NCBI RefSeq assembly: GCF_029407905.1
Contig: NC_073643.1
Span: forward strand, 36,428,501 to 36,492,500
Direction: 5' to 3'
From: Bubalus kerabau
Lineage: Eukaryota; Chordata; Mammalia; Artiodactyla; Bovidae
DNA: 64,000 bases
Part shown: in pieces, positions 1-11,412 of the stretch
Layout of the letters: each line of letters begins with the position of its first letter
How positions within the stretch are numbered: position 1 is the stretch's first letter
Position numbers and translations under genes: made by a program
The notes under the pieces: generated by a model
What the model was told of the DNA's origin: nothing
Database searches by the model: none
Seen by the model: the letters and a program-made list of their open reading frames with translations, nothing else

Positions 1-1144
1 ATGTCATCTAGATGAGAAATTTCCTTGTTCATCTTTAGAGGCAGAAAGTTGGTGAAAAAATAAAAGTGTGTGACCTACAGAGTTCTGGAGCCAGCACATC
101 CTCTGGGCAGCCCCTAAACTTGGCACACTGTCTCCGAGGTGGAGTACCACACACATATACAGATTACATTGTTGAGATTATCATGAAAGGATTTTGTGTG
201 TCAAAATGTCCCTTCCTTGCTGTGATAACTGCTAGGTTCTTGGGTTACCATTGTCCCTGCTTGTTCTCACAGTGAGTCATTGCTGTGACTAAAACAAAAT
301 TCTTCTTTGAAATGTCTCTCTTGATATACACGGACCATTTAAACTTGCCAGGGCCCAGAAATCCTATTGAAATTACCTCAGAGGTTCTTGTGGGAATCCT
401 TTTCTTGTGCAAGAATTTTATTTTATCTAATATTGTTTTAACTAAATAGACCAGTGGCTGAAGCTTGGAAATATTTTTTTGCTCTTTATGGATTATCTCT
501 GCAACATAGTAATTTGAATTAGTTAAATTCAGATGGGTTATATCTGACATAGAGGTCACTCTAATTTAACATCTCTGCTGAAGGAAAAGCAAAGGCCAGA
601 GAGACAGTGCTAGGGATGGTTTACAATATGCTCAGGACACTATTTTTCTGGAATCCCCTAAAAGAGACATTCTCTCAACTTTCCCACCCTATATTTTCTC
701 CATTAGCAAACTAGGTTCTGTAATTGATGACTGATCCAGAATTTCACTGAGCTTAAGGACACACATTGGCATAAATATATAATTCAAATGAAGTAGTCTT
801 TGAAGGTTAAAATTTTTAGTGAGAAAAGGAGAAGCCACATTATGAGCTATTCTTACAGGGACAGAAACTAGACCATGTGTCCTCTGGGCAAATTATATCT
901 AATTCCCCCAGGTTCTTGGCTGTGTTTTTGGAAAAGGACCATCCTTGTGGCTACAGTATTTAGCTCTGGCAAGATTACCGTGTCATACATTTGGATCAAT
1001 GTGGCATTCTTGTTCCTTCTCACCACCTCCAGTTTCCCTCTCCTTTTTATTGTCCCTCTCTCCTCTCTCTCTTTCCAGCTGTTTTACTCCTTCCTACCCA
1101 CCTCTATATCCTTGGTAAAGACAAAGAGTTTTAATATGTACAAT
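1..1144. other. Unique sequence, nothing recognised
   Basis: No repeat family or coding exon was recognised. Short frames here have no familiar motifs. A pyrimidine tract at about 1018-1078 ends in CAG and would make a good cryptic splice acceptor, but no open exon follows it before L1 sequence starts. Confidence 0.5.
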
Positions 1145-1960
1145 TTTCAAAGATTACTCTCCATTTACAGTTAGTAACAACTATTAGCTCTATTCCCCAT
1201 GTTGTACAATACACCCTTGGGCCTATCTTAACACTCAGTAGTTTATACCTTCTACCCCTTTCTTGCCTCCCCACTTGCTCCCCACTGGTAACCGCTACTA
1301 GTTTGTTCTCTTTACCTGTGAATCTGATTCCTTTTTGTTATATTCACTAGTTGATTGCATTTTTTAGATTCCACATCTAAGTGATACCATACAGTGTGTG
1401 TCTTTCTCTTTCTGACTTTTTTTCACTTTAACGTAATACCCTTCAAGTCCATCCATGTTGATGCAACTGACAAAAATTCCATTCTTTTTTATGGCTCAGT
1501 CATATTCCATTTTATATATGTACACCACCTCTTCTTTGTCCATCTGTCTGTTAATGGGCATTTATGTTACTTCCCTATCTAATTCTGTTGTGAACATTGG
1601 GTTGCACGTATCTTTTCAAATTAGTGTTTTGGGGGCTTTTCTGGATATATAGCCAGGAGTGGAATTGCTGGATCATATGGTAACTCTATTGTTAGCTTTT
1701 TGTGAAATCTCCATACTGTTTTCTACAGTGTCTACACCAGTTTACATTCCTACCAACAGTCAACAGTGTACCAGGGTTCCCTTTTCTCTGCATCCTCACC
1801 AACATTTGTTGTTTGTTTTCTTTCTGATGATAACCATTCTGACAAGTGTGAGATGATAGCTCACAGTGGTTTTGATTTGCTTTTTCCTGATGATTGTTGA
1901 TGCTGAGCATCTGAAAAAGGCTTTTTTGATAAGACACAGAAACAAAACAAACGCATGGTA
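1145..1960 (-). mobile_element. Old L1 (L1M-type) fragment, 3' UTR and end of ORF2
   Basis: Read on the minus strand this is the C-terminal end of L1 ORF2 followed by the 3' UTR. The minus-strand frame at 1692-1964 carries the typical L1 peptides SSHTCQNGYHQKEN and KQQMLVRMQRKGNPGTLL, broken by stops. The left part has the mammalian L1 3' UTR block around ccccatgttgtacaatac. The copy is 5'-truncated near 1960 and diverged. No clear target-site duplication was found. Subfamily (L1MA or L1MB) is a guess. Confidence 0.85.
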
Positions 1961-4084
1961 ACATCCTATTTTATCAATGCAGTTTCTATAAAAGATGATT
2001 CTTACTGCCCATGGATATATTTGTCCTAAAAGATGCTTCAATATAAAGACTCCAAACGACACAAATCAGAACTTCTCAGGGACACAATAATCTGCAGTGG
2101 TCACAAACCTATTATAGTTGGAGGCCAACCGAGAGGTTAGACTAGGTTCCCAAACTCCTCTATCCGTGGACCATTTTCTATCTTCCTCTTTCCCCTTGTG
2201 ATATTAGCAGAGTTTGTGTTTGGAGGTCAAGACAACACATTCTTCTTACCAACTATCTTGAATTTCCTCTGCCCTCACTATCAGCTTCCCAAGGAAAACA
2301 TAGACATTTTTCACAGCGCTGGGAACACCTTCACAGTGCTAGAGTAAATGGCCATCCAAAAGTGTGGAGATGGACTGCCCAGCTTAGGTGCTTTTTGCTG
2401 AACTATTCAAGGAATGGGAGGCACAAGAACATGTTTATCATACAGAATTTTTTCTGGACTGGACCATGTGTGTAGACACCCAATACCTGGAGGCAATTAA
2501 GGCTATGGTGATATTAGACAAATACCATTAAAATCTAGTAAACAACCCACCCATTTTTATAAGGAAAAACTCAGTGTAAACAAGTTATTTCTCTGAGACC
2601 TGTCAGATCATTGTTGGCTCTTTGAACAGTTTGTAAAAAAAAATGGTTTCCACTGGTACTAAATTCTTCTAAAATCCATACTTGGTATTAATCACCTTCA
2701 GAGGCTGCCAGTGGACCAGAGACCCTCATCTTAACCAGTTCAGCAGGAGAGTAGACAAAATTCCTCTTCCTGTGCCCTGTCAATAATTATTTGAACCTAT
2801 TGGCCTGATGGGCACCCCTGTTGATGTTGAGTGAATGCATCACCTAGTTCATTACTCAGAGAAAGAAGAAAAGCTGCCCTTTGTTTTGTGGACTGGGGAT
2901 GGGACTCAGGAAGATGTGGGTAACATCAGCCAGCTGACTTGGAGAATTTTCTTGCAGCCAGGCAGTAGAGATGAAGACCATTCTCTCAGCCCGGGAGGCA
3001 GTAGGCGTAGGGGGTACCACACACAGCTGCTCAGAACTTTGCTTGTGTAGCAGTCATGTGGGGCCAAGCTATTGCACTTTTTGCAGACTCAGCCCCATAA
3101 ACGGACATTTCTGGCTCACAGCTCTCTGCTCAGATGCTTCCCGCCACTCTGACTACAGTTGTCCCCATCACGTCACTTTGTGGGTTGAAGAAAATGTAAG
3201 ACCTTGGGGAAGATGAAAGGACATCTTTAGGCAAGATGGCTTCCATGGCAGCCTCACAGCTGCCATGAGGGGGCTGTGGAGATCATTTCAGCACTCGGGA
3301 GACTCTTCCTTCTCCCTCCGCCCCATGAGCACCAAACTCACATGGAATCATGTTGATACAGGCACCGTGATCTTTAAAGAAAGTTGTATTTTCAAATGAA
3401 CATGTGGGAGAAAATATTCTTTTCCTTTTGGAATCTGGCCCCTTCTCCCCAGCCCAGTGGCAGCGTGACTGAGACACACTCATCCCCATCTGTGTTGCAG
3501 CTGCCGAGGCAAAGAAAGAGGCTGGGATAGTTTCTAGCACTGGGGCTGCACCAGGCTGAGTTGCTTATGCGTTGCTTTTGGCACTCGTTTCTGTAAGCAC
3601 TGAACCTATTTTCATGTAAGCCCCTGAGATTTCTTTTTGCAAAGAAAAACATTCTCTACATTCCCGTCTTCATTTGGGCATGAAGAGGGGAACATTCCCT
3701 TTGTCTCTAGCCAGTACTGTTGTTGAGTTTAACAGATGTCAGTGAGCACCTGCCACGTGGCCAGACACCGCCCCGTGGGCTGTAGAAGTCTGAGGCTGAA
3801 TCCTTGTCTTCAAGGACTGCATGACCTAGCAAAGGGGACACACCAGTGGCAACTCACTGTAATACAACAGAATAAGTTCCTAATATGTGAGCACCTGAGT
3901 GCTGTAGAAGATAGAATAATCAGGTCTATTTTGAAGTGATGAGAAGGTTGAACTCAGGTTGGGGTTTTAGGGGTAAGTTGAAGCTTGCCAAGCAAAAACA
4001 ATAATAATAATATGTTTATATTTTTATTATATAATTTGTAACTGTCTGTATCTGTATCCAATACCCTTTAGTGAATACATTTTA
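1961..4084. other. Unique sequence, nothing recognised
   Basis: No repeat or exon identified. The stretch at about 2830-3560 is somewhat richer in G+C than its surroundings and has overlapping short frames on both strands without known motifs. About 3730-3940 faintly resembles an old mammalian repeat that I cannot name. Confidence 0.5.
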
Positions 4085-4260
4085 TATGGCTGGCATTTAG
4101 CCAAAGGATTTGCATGCATCATCTCATTTATTTTTCACAATAATCATTAAAATAATGAACATATTTCTAATACTTGCTATGTAGCAGGCACCGATCTACT
4201 TTATATATAGACAGAGAAGAAATAGGATGGAATCTTTGGATGAATCTCTATTCTGAGAAT
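4085..4260 (-). repeat. Degenerate MIR-like fragment
   Basis: The order gctggcattta, catctcatttattttcac and the later tgtagcaggcacc resembles reverse-orientation MIR text. It is short and decayed, so the call is tentative. Confidence 0.35.
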
Positions 4261-4324
4261 CATCAAGAGGAAAATGTTAAACATTTTTCCAGTGATTCTA
4301 AATTTGTACTATAAGTAAACTGTG

Positions 4325-4400
4325 CTTAATATGTGGAAGAATAGAAAAAGAGAAAGAGAAGAAGGAAAGGAGGCAAGAAAGGAAAAGAAAAAGATTAGGA
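4325..4400 (+). repeat. Purine-rich low-complexity tract
   Basis: An almost uninterrupted run of A and G with gaaa, gagaa and ggaaa blocks. It is ordinary low-complexity DNA with no sign of function. Confidence 0.8.
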
Positions 4401-4641
4401 AAGGATATCTTCTTCTTTGTGCTTGGAAAAGATCTACAATGAACTTTTTCATGATCTTTCTCCAAACTGCATAGAATCCTACCGGGGAGCGTCTGCTAGC
4501 ATGAGGCCATATTTGTGCTTAGCTGAGGCCAACCCTCTTTGGCTTCCTTCTGGAATTGAGTTTGGGAGACAATATTGCTCTTCAACTGATCTTTAAGAAA
4601 GTTTGTGACTTGGCTTTGGACTTAATTGCCCTTGGTATATT

Positions 4642-4780
4642 GGTGACTTTCACCGTTACATCTACAAAGTTTGTGTCTGTATTTGTATTGGCACAAATGG
4701 AGAGGATTGAGGTGACTTTGACCATTACACCTAAAAGTTTGTGTCTGTGTATGTATTGGCACAAGTATTGGGAGAATTGA
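4642..4780 (+). repeat. Two-copy tandem duplication, unit 69-70 bp
   Basis: Copy one spans 4642-4710 and copy two 4711-4780. Both run from ggtgactt through aagtttgtgtctgt and attggcacaa to a gattga or aattga end. The unit differs by scattered substitutions and one base of length. No known repeat family was recognised inside it. Confidence 0.8.
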
Positions 4781-4789
4781 TGTGAATGA

Positions 4790-7149
4790 TGAAACAATGA
4801 GGAAATTTTTTCACATGGTGACTATCACTTCTTTACTGTATAAAAATTATTCTTAGTTTTCTCTCTTCTTTATCCAACTCCATGGTATAAAAACAAAATG
4901 AAATAAGAGTATTTTATACTACAGAAACAGGACAATAGTCATTCAGTAGTTTGATATCCTGTGTCTGTTCTTGATTTGTGCTGAGTTGGGAACCAACAAG
5001 TTTAAAAAAAATCTCAGTATTCAGTGACTAACCCAAGCCCAAATCCTGCCAACAGGGCAGCCTTCAGAGAAACCACACGACAACTTCAGAAGAGATCTTT
5101 AAAATTTGGTAAGCTCCTCCTACCACATGAGACCCCACCCCCACCACCCCCCCACCCCCTCAACCCCCTGCTCCTGGACAAACTCTTCTTTAGAGTAACA
5201 GCGCTCTGGTTGATCCTGACTCTCACCAACCAGTCTCTGAGCAGAAACTGCAGCCTATAGGATGGAAAGCTCCTGACTCATTTTCAAAAACCCTATGAAA
5301 CAAAGTCAAAAGAATCCCTAGTGTCAGTGTTCATCTAAAATAGGCCTTGCACAGAGAGTTATGGGTCCAGATAACCTAAACAGAGATCACATCTATCTTG
5401 AGTAAATCAAAATGTTCTGCCGGGTGAGCAAAAACTATCAGTCGGTAGACATGCCCCCTTCTCTTCTCATCAGAGAATCTCCCCATGTTTCTATATAGAG
5501 CAGGTGCAGAGGGTGGAGGAGAGCAGGGGCAGGAATAGATTTTCAAAAGGCAAAGCAAACCTCATTTTTAAGAGTTGTTTTATTTGCTTTTGGTTGTCTT
5601 CTATGCAACAACACTGTTTCTTGTATTTTCTTTCTTCTTCCCATTTTGGTTTTCAGTAGTATCCTTTGTTTGTTACCATTTCCTCTCTCTTTTAAGGGAT
5701 TATTATGTACAAGATTCTGAATCTCAGATTCATTTTTAACAATCCCAAGAATTTCAAGGACACCTGAGTGCCCACAAGGCACAGCTTTGGTGAATCCTTG
5801 GCCTCACCGTGACACTACCACTTCTGTGGTTCCCCAAGAAGTAAAGTGCATCATTGAGAGAGAAGGGCAGTAGCTTTGGAAGCTCATTTTCTACATATTA
5901 ATTGAGGTTCTTAAATGTGAGCTCTCATTGCAGGCTCCAGACTCCCCCCAGAATGAAATTACATTGAACATTAAACATTATTCAGAGTGTACGTTCCAGT
6001 TTAAAGAAGGGGAAGAAAATTGTTGTGGCAATGCAAATGCCTATTACTATACACATCAAGAATAATAAAAGTAGGTCTTTTAAAGAGCCTTTAAAAAATA
6101 AAAAGGATATAGAAAACAGCTCCCAGAGAAGTAATTTTTCAATTTCCTTGATTTGCTTAGCGGGAAATTGCTCTCCAATTTATTATAATTTGAAAAGACA
6201 ATGAATTCTTCATTTGGAATTAATATAAAAATGACTGAAATGCATCTTGCTTGTCTTAGAATTTACAACCTGTTTGGATAAAGCATTTTGAGTCATGGAT
6301 CACTGTTAAAACCCAAGACTTAGTAAAGGCTGGTAATGTTTTCCATATGGTTTCCCTAAATGATAATTATAGCTCATTCTGAACTACAAATTATATACAC
6401 TAAAAATGTTAATTTAATTTAGGGTTACTGACTAGGTTTTTTTCTGAAAGCAGGTGTAATAGGAATTACATTGTCTGAATATTGTCAGTAACACTAGACA
6501 TGGTGAATAGATATAACCAAATTATTCCTGAGTTTGACTTTATTTTGTGGATTCTGCTTGCAAATGTTCAGCCTGGTATGCATTCTCTGTGATTTATCCT
6601 AAAAGGAGAAAACATTAATGAGGGAAATCAAAACAAATGCCTCTGCTGGACTCTCCAATAAAGCTGTTTGAAATGGTCTATCTGGGAGAGAGGATGGGAG
6701 TGAATATAAAACTGTGAACCAGTCTCCACGTGACTTCTTGGAATTTCACCATCCATCAGCATTAAGTCAGAAACATTAATAAGTATTGAAGTTGAAAATA
6801 ACTGCAACCTCTGACTGAAAAGTATTTGCTCATAACCTTTCAGTTAGTTTCTATAATGAAATATGGCAATGAATTAGCCATGATGGCCTGGAGAAAGGTG
6901 GTTAATAAGAAAAACTGCATATTTAGAATCCACATTCTTCTCATGTTTATGTTAGTGAATCCTCTTCATCCCCCTCCCCCCCCCCCCCACAAATTGCCTT
7001 TTCATTAATCTATCAGTGCTTACAGTAGAGACAGGTCATTGGAAAGAATTTTAATTAGTCTTTAAATTTGCAAGGTATCAGGAGCCTTAGAAATTGTTAG
7101 GATCCAGAGGCTGTGAAACATCAATGTTCAAGAGAGACAGAGTATACAT
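4790..7149. other. Unique AT-rich sequence with two C-tracts
   Basis: No repeat family or exon identified. Simple C-rich tracts occur at about 5130-5172 and 6970-6990. The stretch 5880-6420 is AT-rich, free of recognisable repeats and contains homeobox-like TAAT-rich words, so it is a reasonable place to look for conserved non-coding DNA. Confidence 0.5.
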
Positions 7150-7330
7150 TGCAGCAGCTGGAGTTCTGCTTGGCTTGGTACTTGGCTCCCCACAGTTACT
7201 ATGCCTTGAAAGAATCACTTAATCACTGTGACTCTTAGTTCCTTCATCTGTCAAGTGGACATAATAACACTTTACATCATAGGTAAGTATAATGACAACA
7301 AAGCTTATACAATCTGATACATATAAATAA
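7150..7330 (+). repeat. MIR SINE fragment
   Basis: Text follows forward MIR order: cacttaatcactgtgactc, then ttccttcatctgtcaagtgg, then ataataacac. The copy is diverged and lacks intact ends, as expected for an old tRNA-derived SINE. Confidence 0.7.
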
Positions 7331-7489
7331 TTTCTAAATGCCTTATCATAGGAACAATTTAGGGTGCATTTTAAAAATATAGATATCTAGGTCCTCGCCT
7401 TGAGCAGTTCCAGTTTCAATGTTCATTGAAGTTTAGTACCTTCATTTTAACCAACAGCCAAGGTGATTCTAACCACCCTTGAAGAAACA

Positions 7490-7615
7490 CTGATTTGGTC
7501 CAACACCCTTGTTTACATGATGAGAAGAATGAGTCCCAGAGGGTGGGGTGCCTTTGTCAAGGTCATTTAGTGATCCACCTGATAGAGATTCTGCATTCTA
7601 ACATGCTTTGCACTG
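7490..7615 (-). repeat. MIR SINE fragment, reverse
   Basis: Reverse MIR order: acatgatgagaagaatgag, then caaggtcatttagtg, then gattctgcattctaac. Strongly diverged. Confidence 0.55.
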
Positions 7616-7639
7616 TAGCTGCCTCCCTTTATTGAGTCC

Positions 7640-7800
7640 TTAGAAGTGAGGTTCCTAACCAGAGGTGCACATCAGAAACACCTAATGTGCCTTTTCAAGT
7701 ACTCATGCCCAAGACCCAGCCCACACCTGCTCAACCCAATAACAAGTGGCAGCTCTCAGACCTGAACCCGAGGTCCCTGGTTGTTTTATAGGACCAGGTG
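7640..7800 (+). mobile_element. hAT-Charlie MITE fragment (MER5/MER20 type)
   Basis: Contains the familiar ggtgcacatcagaaacacct opening and internal cccaagacccagcccacacc. It ends near accaggtgataaccc. This is the pattern of short non-autonomous hAT elements. Exact subfamily not resolved. Confidence 0.6.
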
Positions 7801-7840
7801 ATAACCCTAGGTTAGCTTCACATGCTTTTCTCACACGGAG

Positions 7841-7858
7841 CTCAGAACACGTGATTTT
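7841..7858. repeat. Left target-site duplication of the composite L1
   Basis: ctcagaacacgtgatttt matches ctgagaacacgcgatttt at 11413-11430 with two differences in 18 bases, one of them at a CpG. It directly abuts the poly(T) run. Confidence 0.75.
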
Positions 7859-7867
7859 TTTTTTTTT

Positions 7868-8115
7868 ACTCTAATAAAACTTTATTTATGAACATTGACG
7901 TTTGAATTTCATATAATTTTCACATGTCACTATATAGTCTTTTGGTTTAAAAAAAATCACAAAAAGGTATAAAGAGCATTCTAAGCCTGCAGACCTTACA
8001 AAAACAAATGGCTGACTGGATTTGACTTGCATGCCATAGTTTGAAAAGACAATGTTATAGATGATAATTTAACACACTGGGGATGACTGACCAGGTAATT
8101 TATCCTTCCAGGGCT
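7868..8115 (-). mobile_element. Probable L1 3'-transduced segment derived from a hAT element
   Basis: On the plus strand this reads as the 3' half of an old hAT MITE (aataaaactttatttatg near 7874, gccatagtttg near 8033). On the minus strand, the transcript sense, it supplies an AATAAA hexamer at 7881-7886, 13 bases before the terminal A-run. That fits use of a downstream polyadenylation signal when an L1 transcript read past its own weak one. Confidence 0.6.
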
Positions 8116-8597
8116 GTTTTTTTTTTTGTTTTTTTTTTTATTTATTTTTTGGAGGCTAATTACTTTACAATATTGTATTGGTTTTTCCATACATTGACAT
8201 GAATCCGCCACGGGTGTACACATGTTCCCCATCCTGAACCTTCCTCCCACCTCCCTCCCCATCCCATCCCTCTGGGTCATCCCAGTGCACCAGCCCTGAG
8301 CACTCTGTCTCATGCATCAAACCTGGACTGGCGATTCGTTTCACATATGATAATATACATGTTTCAATGCCATTCTCCCAAACCATCCCACCCTTGCCCT
8401 CTCCCACAGAGTCCAAAAGACTGTTCTATACATCTGTGTCTCTTTTGCACTCTTGCATACAGGGTTATCGTTACCATCTTTCTAAATTCCATATATATGC
8501 GTTAGTATACTGTATTGGTGTTTTTCTTTCTGGCTTACTTCACTCTGTATAATAGGCTCCAGTTTCATCCACCTCATTAGAACTGATTCAAATGTAT
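8116..8597 (-). mobile_element. L1 3' end, first subfamily
   Basis: A-rich tail at 8116-8150, then 3' UTR with the variant ggaggctaattactttac, up to ttagaactgattcaaatg. It stops at the tail of the next L1. Compared with 8640-9085 it is a diverged homologue, not a recent tandem copy. Confidence 0.85.
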
Positions 8598-9457
8598 TTT
8601 TTTTTAATTCTTTTTTTTTAGTTTCTTTTTTTTTATTTTATTTTTAAACTTTACAATATTGTATAAGTTTTGCCAAATATCGAAATGAATCCGCCACAGG
8701 TATACCTGTGTTCCCCATCCTGAACCCTCCTCCCTCCTCCCTCCCCATACCCTCCCTCTGGGTCGTCCCAGTGCACCAGCCCCAAGCATCCAGTATCGTG
8801 CATCGAACCTGGACTGGTGACTCGTTTCATACATGATATTATACATGTTTCAATGCCATTCTCCCAAATGTTCCCACCCTCTCCCTCTCCCACAGAGTCC
8901 ATAAGACTGATCTATACATCAGTGTCTCTTTTGCTGTCTCGTACACAGGGTTATTGTTACCATCTTTCTAAATTCCATATATATGCATTAGTATACTGTA
9001 TTGGTGTTTTTCTTTCTGGCTTACTTCACTCTGTATAATAGGCTCCAGTTTCATCCACCTCATTAGAACTGATTCAAATGTATTCTTTTTAATGGCTGAG
9101 TAATACTCCATTGTGTATATGCACCACAGATTTCTTATGGACATCTAGGTTGCTTCCATGTCCTGGCTATTATAAACAGTGCTACGATGAACATTGGGGT
9201 ACAAGTGTCTCTTTCAATTCTGGTTTCCTCGGTGTGTATGCCCAGCAGTGGGATTGCTGGGTCGTATGGCAGTTCTATTTCCAGTTTTTCAAGGAATCTC
9301 CACACTGTTCTCCATAGTAGTTTGCTTTCCCACCAACAGTGTAAGAGGGTTCCCTTTTCTCCACACCCTCTCCAGCATTTATTGCTTGTAGACTTCTGGA
9401 TCGCAGCCATTCTGACTGGTGTGAAAGGGTACCTCATTGTGGTTTTGATTTGCATTT
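8598..9457 (-). mobile_element. L1_BT-like 3' UTR and ORF2 end
   Basis: A-rich tail 8598-8640, 3' UTR with aaactttacaatattgtat and aatccgccacagg, then the reverse of the ORF2 end (taatactccattgtgtatat). It breaks at gatttgcatttct, exactly where the BovB starts, and resumes at 10758. Confidence 0.9.
9135..9457 (-). pseudogene. L1 ORF2 C-terminal remnant
   Basis: The minus-strand translation contains WRGCGEKGTLLHCWWE, LPYDPAIPLLGI, DTCTPMFI and ARTWKQPRCP. These mark the cysteine-rich C-terminal region of L1 ORF2p, which in intact elements helps bind RNA. The frame is cut by the BovB on one side and by substitutions elsewhere, so no functional product is expected. Confidence 0.9.
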
Positions 9458-9460
9458 CTT

Positions 9461-10052
9461 GAGAAACCTGTGTGCAGGTCAGGACGCAACAGTTAGAACT
9501 GGACATGGAACAACAGACTGGTTCCAAATAGGAAAAGGAGTACGTCAAGGCTGTATATTGTCACCCTACTTATTTAACTTCTATGCAGAGTACATCATGA
9601 GAAACACTGGGCTGGAAGAAGCACAAGCTGGAATCAAGATTGCTGGGAGAAATATCAATAACCTCAGATATGCAGATGACACCACCCTTATGGCAGAAAG
9701 TGAAGAGGAACTAAAAAGCCTCTTGATGAAAGTGAAAGTGGAGAGTGAAAAAGTTGGCTTAAAGCTCAACATTCAGAAAATGAAGATCATGGCATCTGGT
9801 CCAATCACTTCATGGGAAATAGAAGGGGAAACAGTGGAAACAGTGTCAGACTTTATTTTTGGGGGCTCCAAAATCACTGCAGATGGTGACTGCAGCCATG
9901 AAATTAAAAGACACTTACTCCTTGGAAGGAAAGTTATGACCAACCTAGATAGCATATTCAAAAGCAGATACATTACTTTGCCAACAAAGGTCCGTCTAGT
10001 CAAGGCTATGGTTTTCCTGTGGTCATGTATGGATGTGAGAGTTGGACTGTGA
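9461..10052 (+). pseudogene. BovB ORF2 reverse-transcriptase remnant
   Basis: Translation runs from the RT fingers/palm (WFQIGKGVRQGCILSPYLF) through the catalytic YADD box (NNLRYADDTTLM) to the thumb and C-terminal region (GGSKITADGDCSHEIKR). The YADD aspartates are intact, but the frame is 5'-truncated and lost after about 10052, so it cannot encode an active enzyme. Confidence 0.9.
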
Positions 10053-10110
10053 AGAAGGCTGAGCACTGAAGAATTGATGCTTTTGAAACGTGGTGTTGGA
10101 GAAGACTCTT

Positions 10111-10407
10111 TTTTTTTTTTTTAATTTTTAAATTTTATTTTATTTTTAAACTTTACATAATTGTATTAGTTTTGCCAAATATCAAAATGAATCCGTCACA
10201 GGTATACATGTGTTCCCAATCCTGAACCCTCCTCCCTCCCTCCTCCCTCCCCATACCATCCCTCTGGGTCGTCCCAGTGCACCAGCCCCAAGCATCCAGT
10301 ATCGTGCATCGAACCTGGACTGGCAACTCGTTTCATACATGATATTTTACATGTTTCAATGCCATTCTCCCAAATCTTCCCACCCTCTCCCTCTCCCACA
10401 GAGTCCA
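10111..10407 (-). mobile_element. Short L1 3' end inserted in BovB
   Basis: About 297 bp of L1_BT-like 3' UTR with an A-rich tail on the left. It is flanked by a perfect 14-bp duplication of BovB sequence (tggagaagactctt at 10097-10110 and 10408-10421). Removing it restores continuous BovB. This makes it the youngest layer of the nest. Confidence 0.92.
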
Positions 10408-10757
10408 TGGAGAAGACTCTTGAGAGTCCCTTGGACTGCAAGGAGATCCAACCAGTCCATTCTGAAGGAGATCAGTCCTGGGTGTTCTTTGGAAGGAATG
10501 ATGCTAAAGCTGAAACTCCAGTACTTTGGCCACCTCATGCGAAGAGTTGACTCATTGGAAAAGACTCTGGGAGGGATTGGGGGCAGGAGGAGAAGGGGAC
10601 GACAGAGGATGAGGTGGCTGGATGGCATCACTGACTCGATGGACGTGAGTCTGAGTGAACTCCGGAAGTTGGTGATGGACAGGGAGGCCTGGCGTGCTGC
10701 AATTCATGAGGTCGCAAAGAGTCGGACACGACTGAGCGACTGAACTGAACTGAACTG

Positions 10758-11412
10758 AATAATGAGTGATGTTGAGCATCTGTTCATGTGTTTGTTAGCC
10801 ATCTGTATGTCTTCTTTGGAGAAATGTCTGTTTAGTTCTTTGGTCCATTTTTTAATTGGGTCGTTTGTTTTTCTGGAATTGAGCTGAAGGAGTTGCTTGT
10901 ATATTTTTGAGATTAATTCTTTGTCAGTTGCTTCATTTGCTATTATTTTCTCCCATTCTGAAGGCCATGTTTTCACCTTGCTTATAGTTTCCTTTGTTGT
11001 GCAAAAGCTTTTAATTTTAATTAGGTCCCATTTGTTTATTTTTACTTTTATTTCCAATATTCTGGGAGGTGGATCATAGAGGATCCTGCTGTGATGTATG
11101 TCAGAGAGTGTTTTGCCTATGTCTTCCTCTAGGAGTTTTATAGTTTCTGGCCTTACATTTAGATCTTTAATCCATTTTGAGTTTATTTTTGTGTATAGTG
11201 TTAGAAAGTGTTCCAGTTTCTTTTTTTACAAGTTGTTCGCCAGTTTTCCCAGCACCACTTGTTATAGAGATTGTCTTTTCTCCATTGTATATTCTTGCCT
11301 CCTTTGCCAAAGATAAGGTGACCATAGGTGCATGGATTTATCTCTGGGCTTTCTATTTTGTTCCATTGACCTATATTTCTGTCTTTATGCTACTACCATA
11401 CTATCTTGATGA
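10758..11412 (-). mobile_element. L1 ORF2 region, continuation of the split L1
   Basis: Resumes with taatgagtgatgttgagc. The minus-strand frame around 10770-11057 includes NKWDLIKIKSFCTTKETI and WPSEWEKIIANEATDKELISK, peptides of the L1 ORF2 region downstream of the RT. The element is 5'-truncated at ttgatgactg, next to the right TSD. Confidence 0.9.

Larger units (their letters stand above)
9458..10757 (+). mobile_element. BovB (RTE clade LINE), 5'-truncated, nested in L1
   Basis: Starts near gagaaacctgtgtgcaggtc inside the reverse-transcriptase region and ends with the typical ACTGA repeat at about 10738-10757. Host L1 sequence breaks cleanly on both sides (gcatttct on the left, taatgagtgatg on the right). 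No target duplication is visible. It is itself split by an L1 at 10111-10407. Confidence 0.9.
7859..11412 (-). mobile_element. Composite L1 insertion, minus strand
   Basis: One unit lies between the 18-bp duplications. In L1 sense (right to left) it holds a 5'-truncated ORF2 fragment, the ORF2 end and 3' UTR, an A-rich tail at 8598-8640, a second 5'-truncated L1 3' end of another subfamily, an A-rich tail at 8116-8150, about 250 bp of hAT-derived sequence, and a terminal 13-base A-run at 7855-7867. A BovB at 9458-10757 was inserted later. The order body, tail, foreign segment, tail, TSD is that of a 3' transduction. Confidence 0.65.

Noticed and set aside
1018..1090. Polypyrimidine tract ending in CAG, like a splice acceptor
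   Set aside because: No plausible exon or donor downstream before the L1. Such tracts are common by chance.
6968..6992. C-tract as a G-quadruplex regulatory element
   Set aside because: Simple homopolymer-type tract with no promoter context.
9135..9548. Single 137-codon minus-strand protein
   Set aside because: Its first part is reversed BovB sequence and the rest L1 ORF2. The frame is a chance fusion across the insertion junction.
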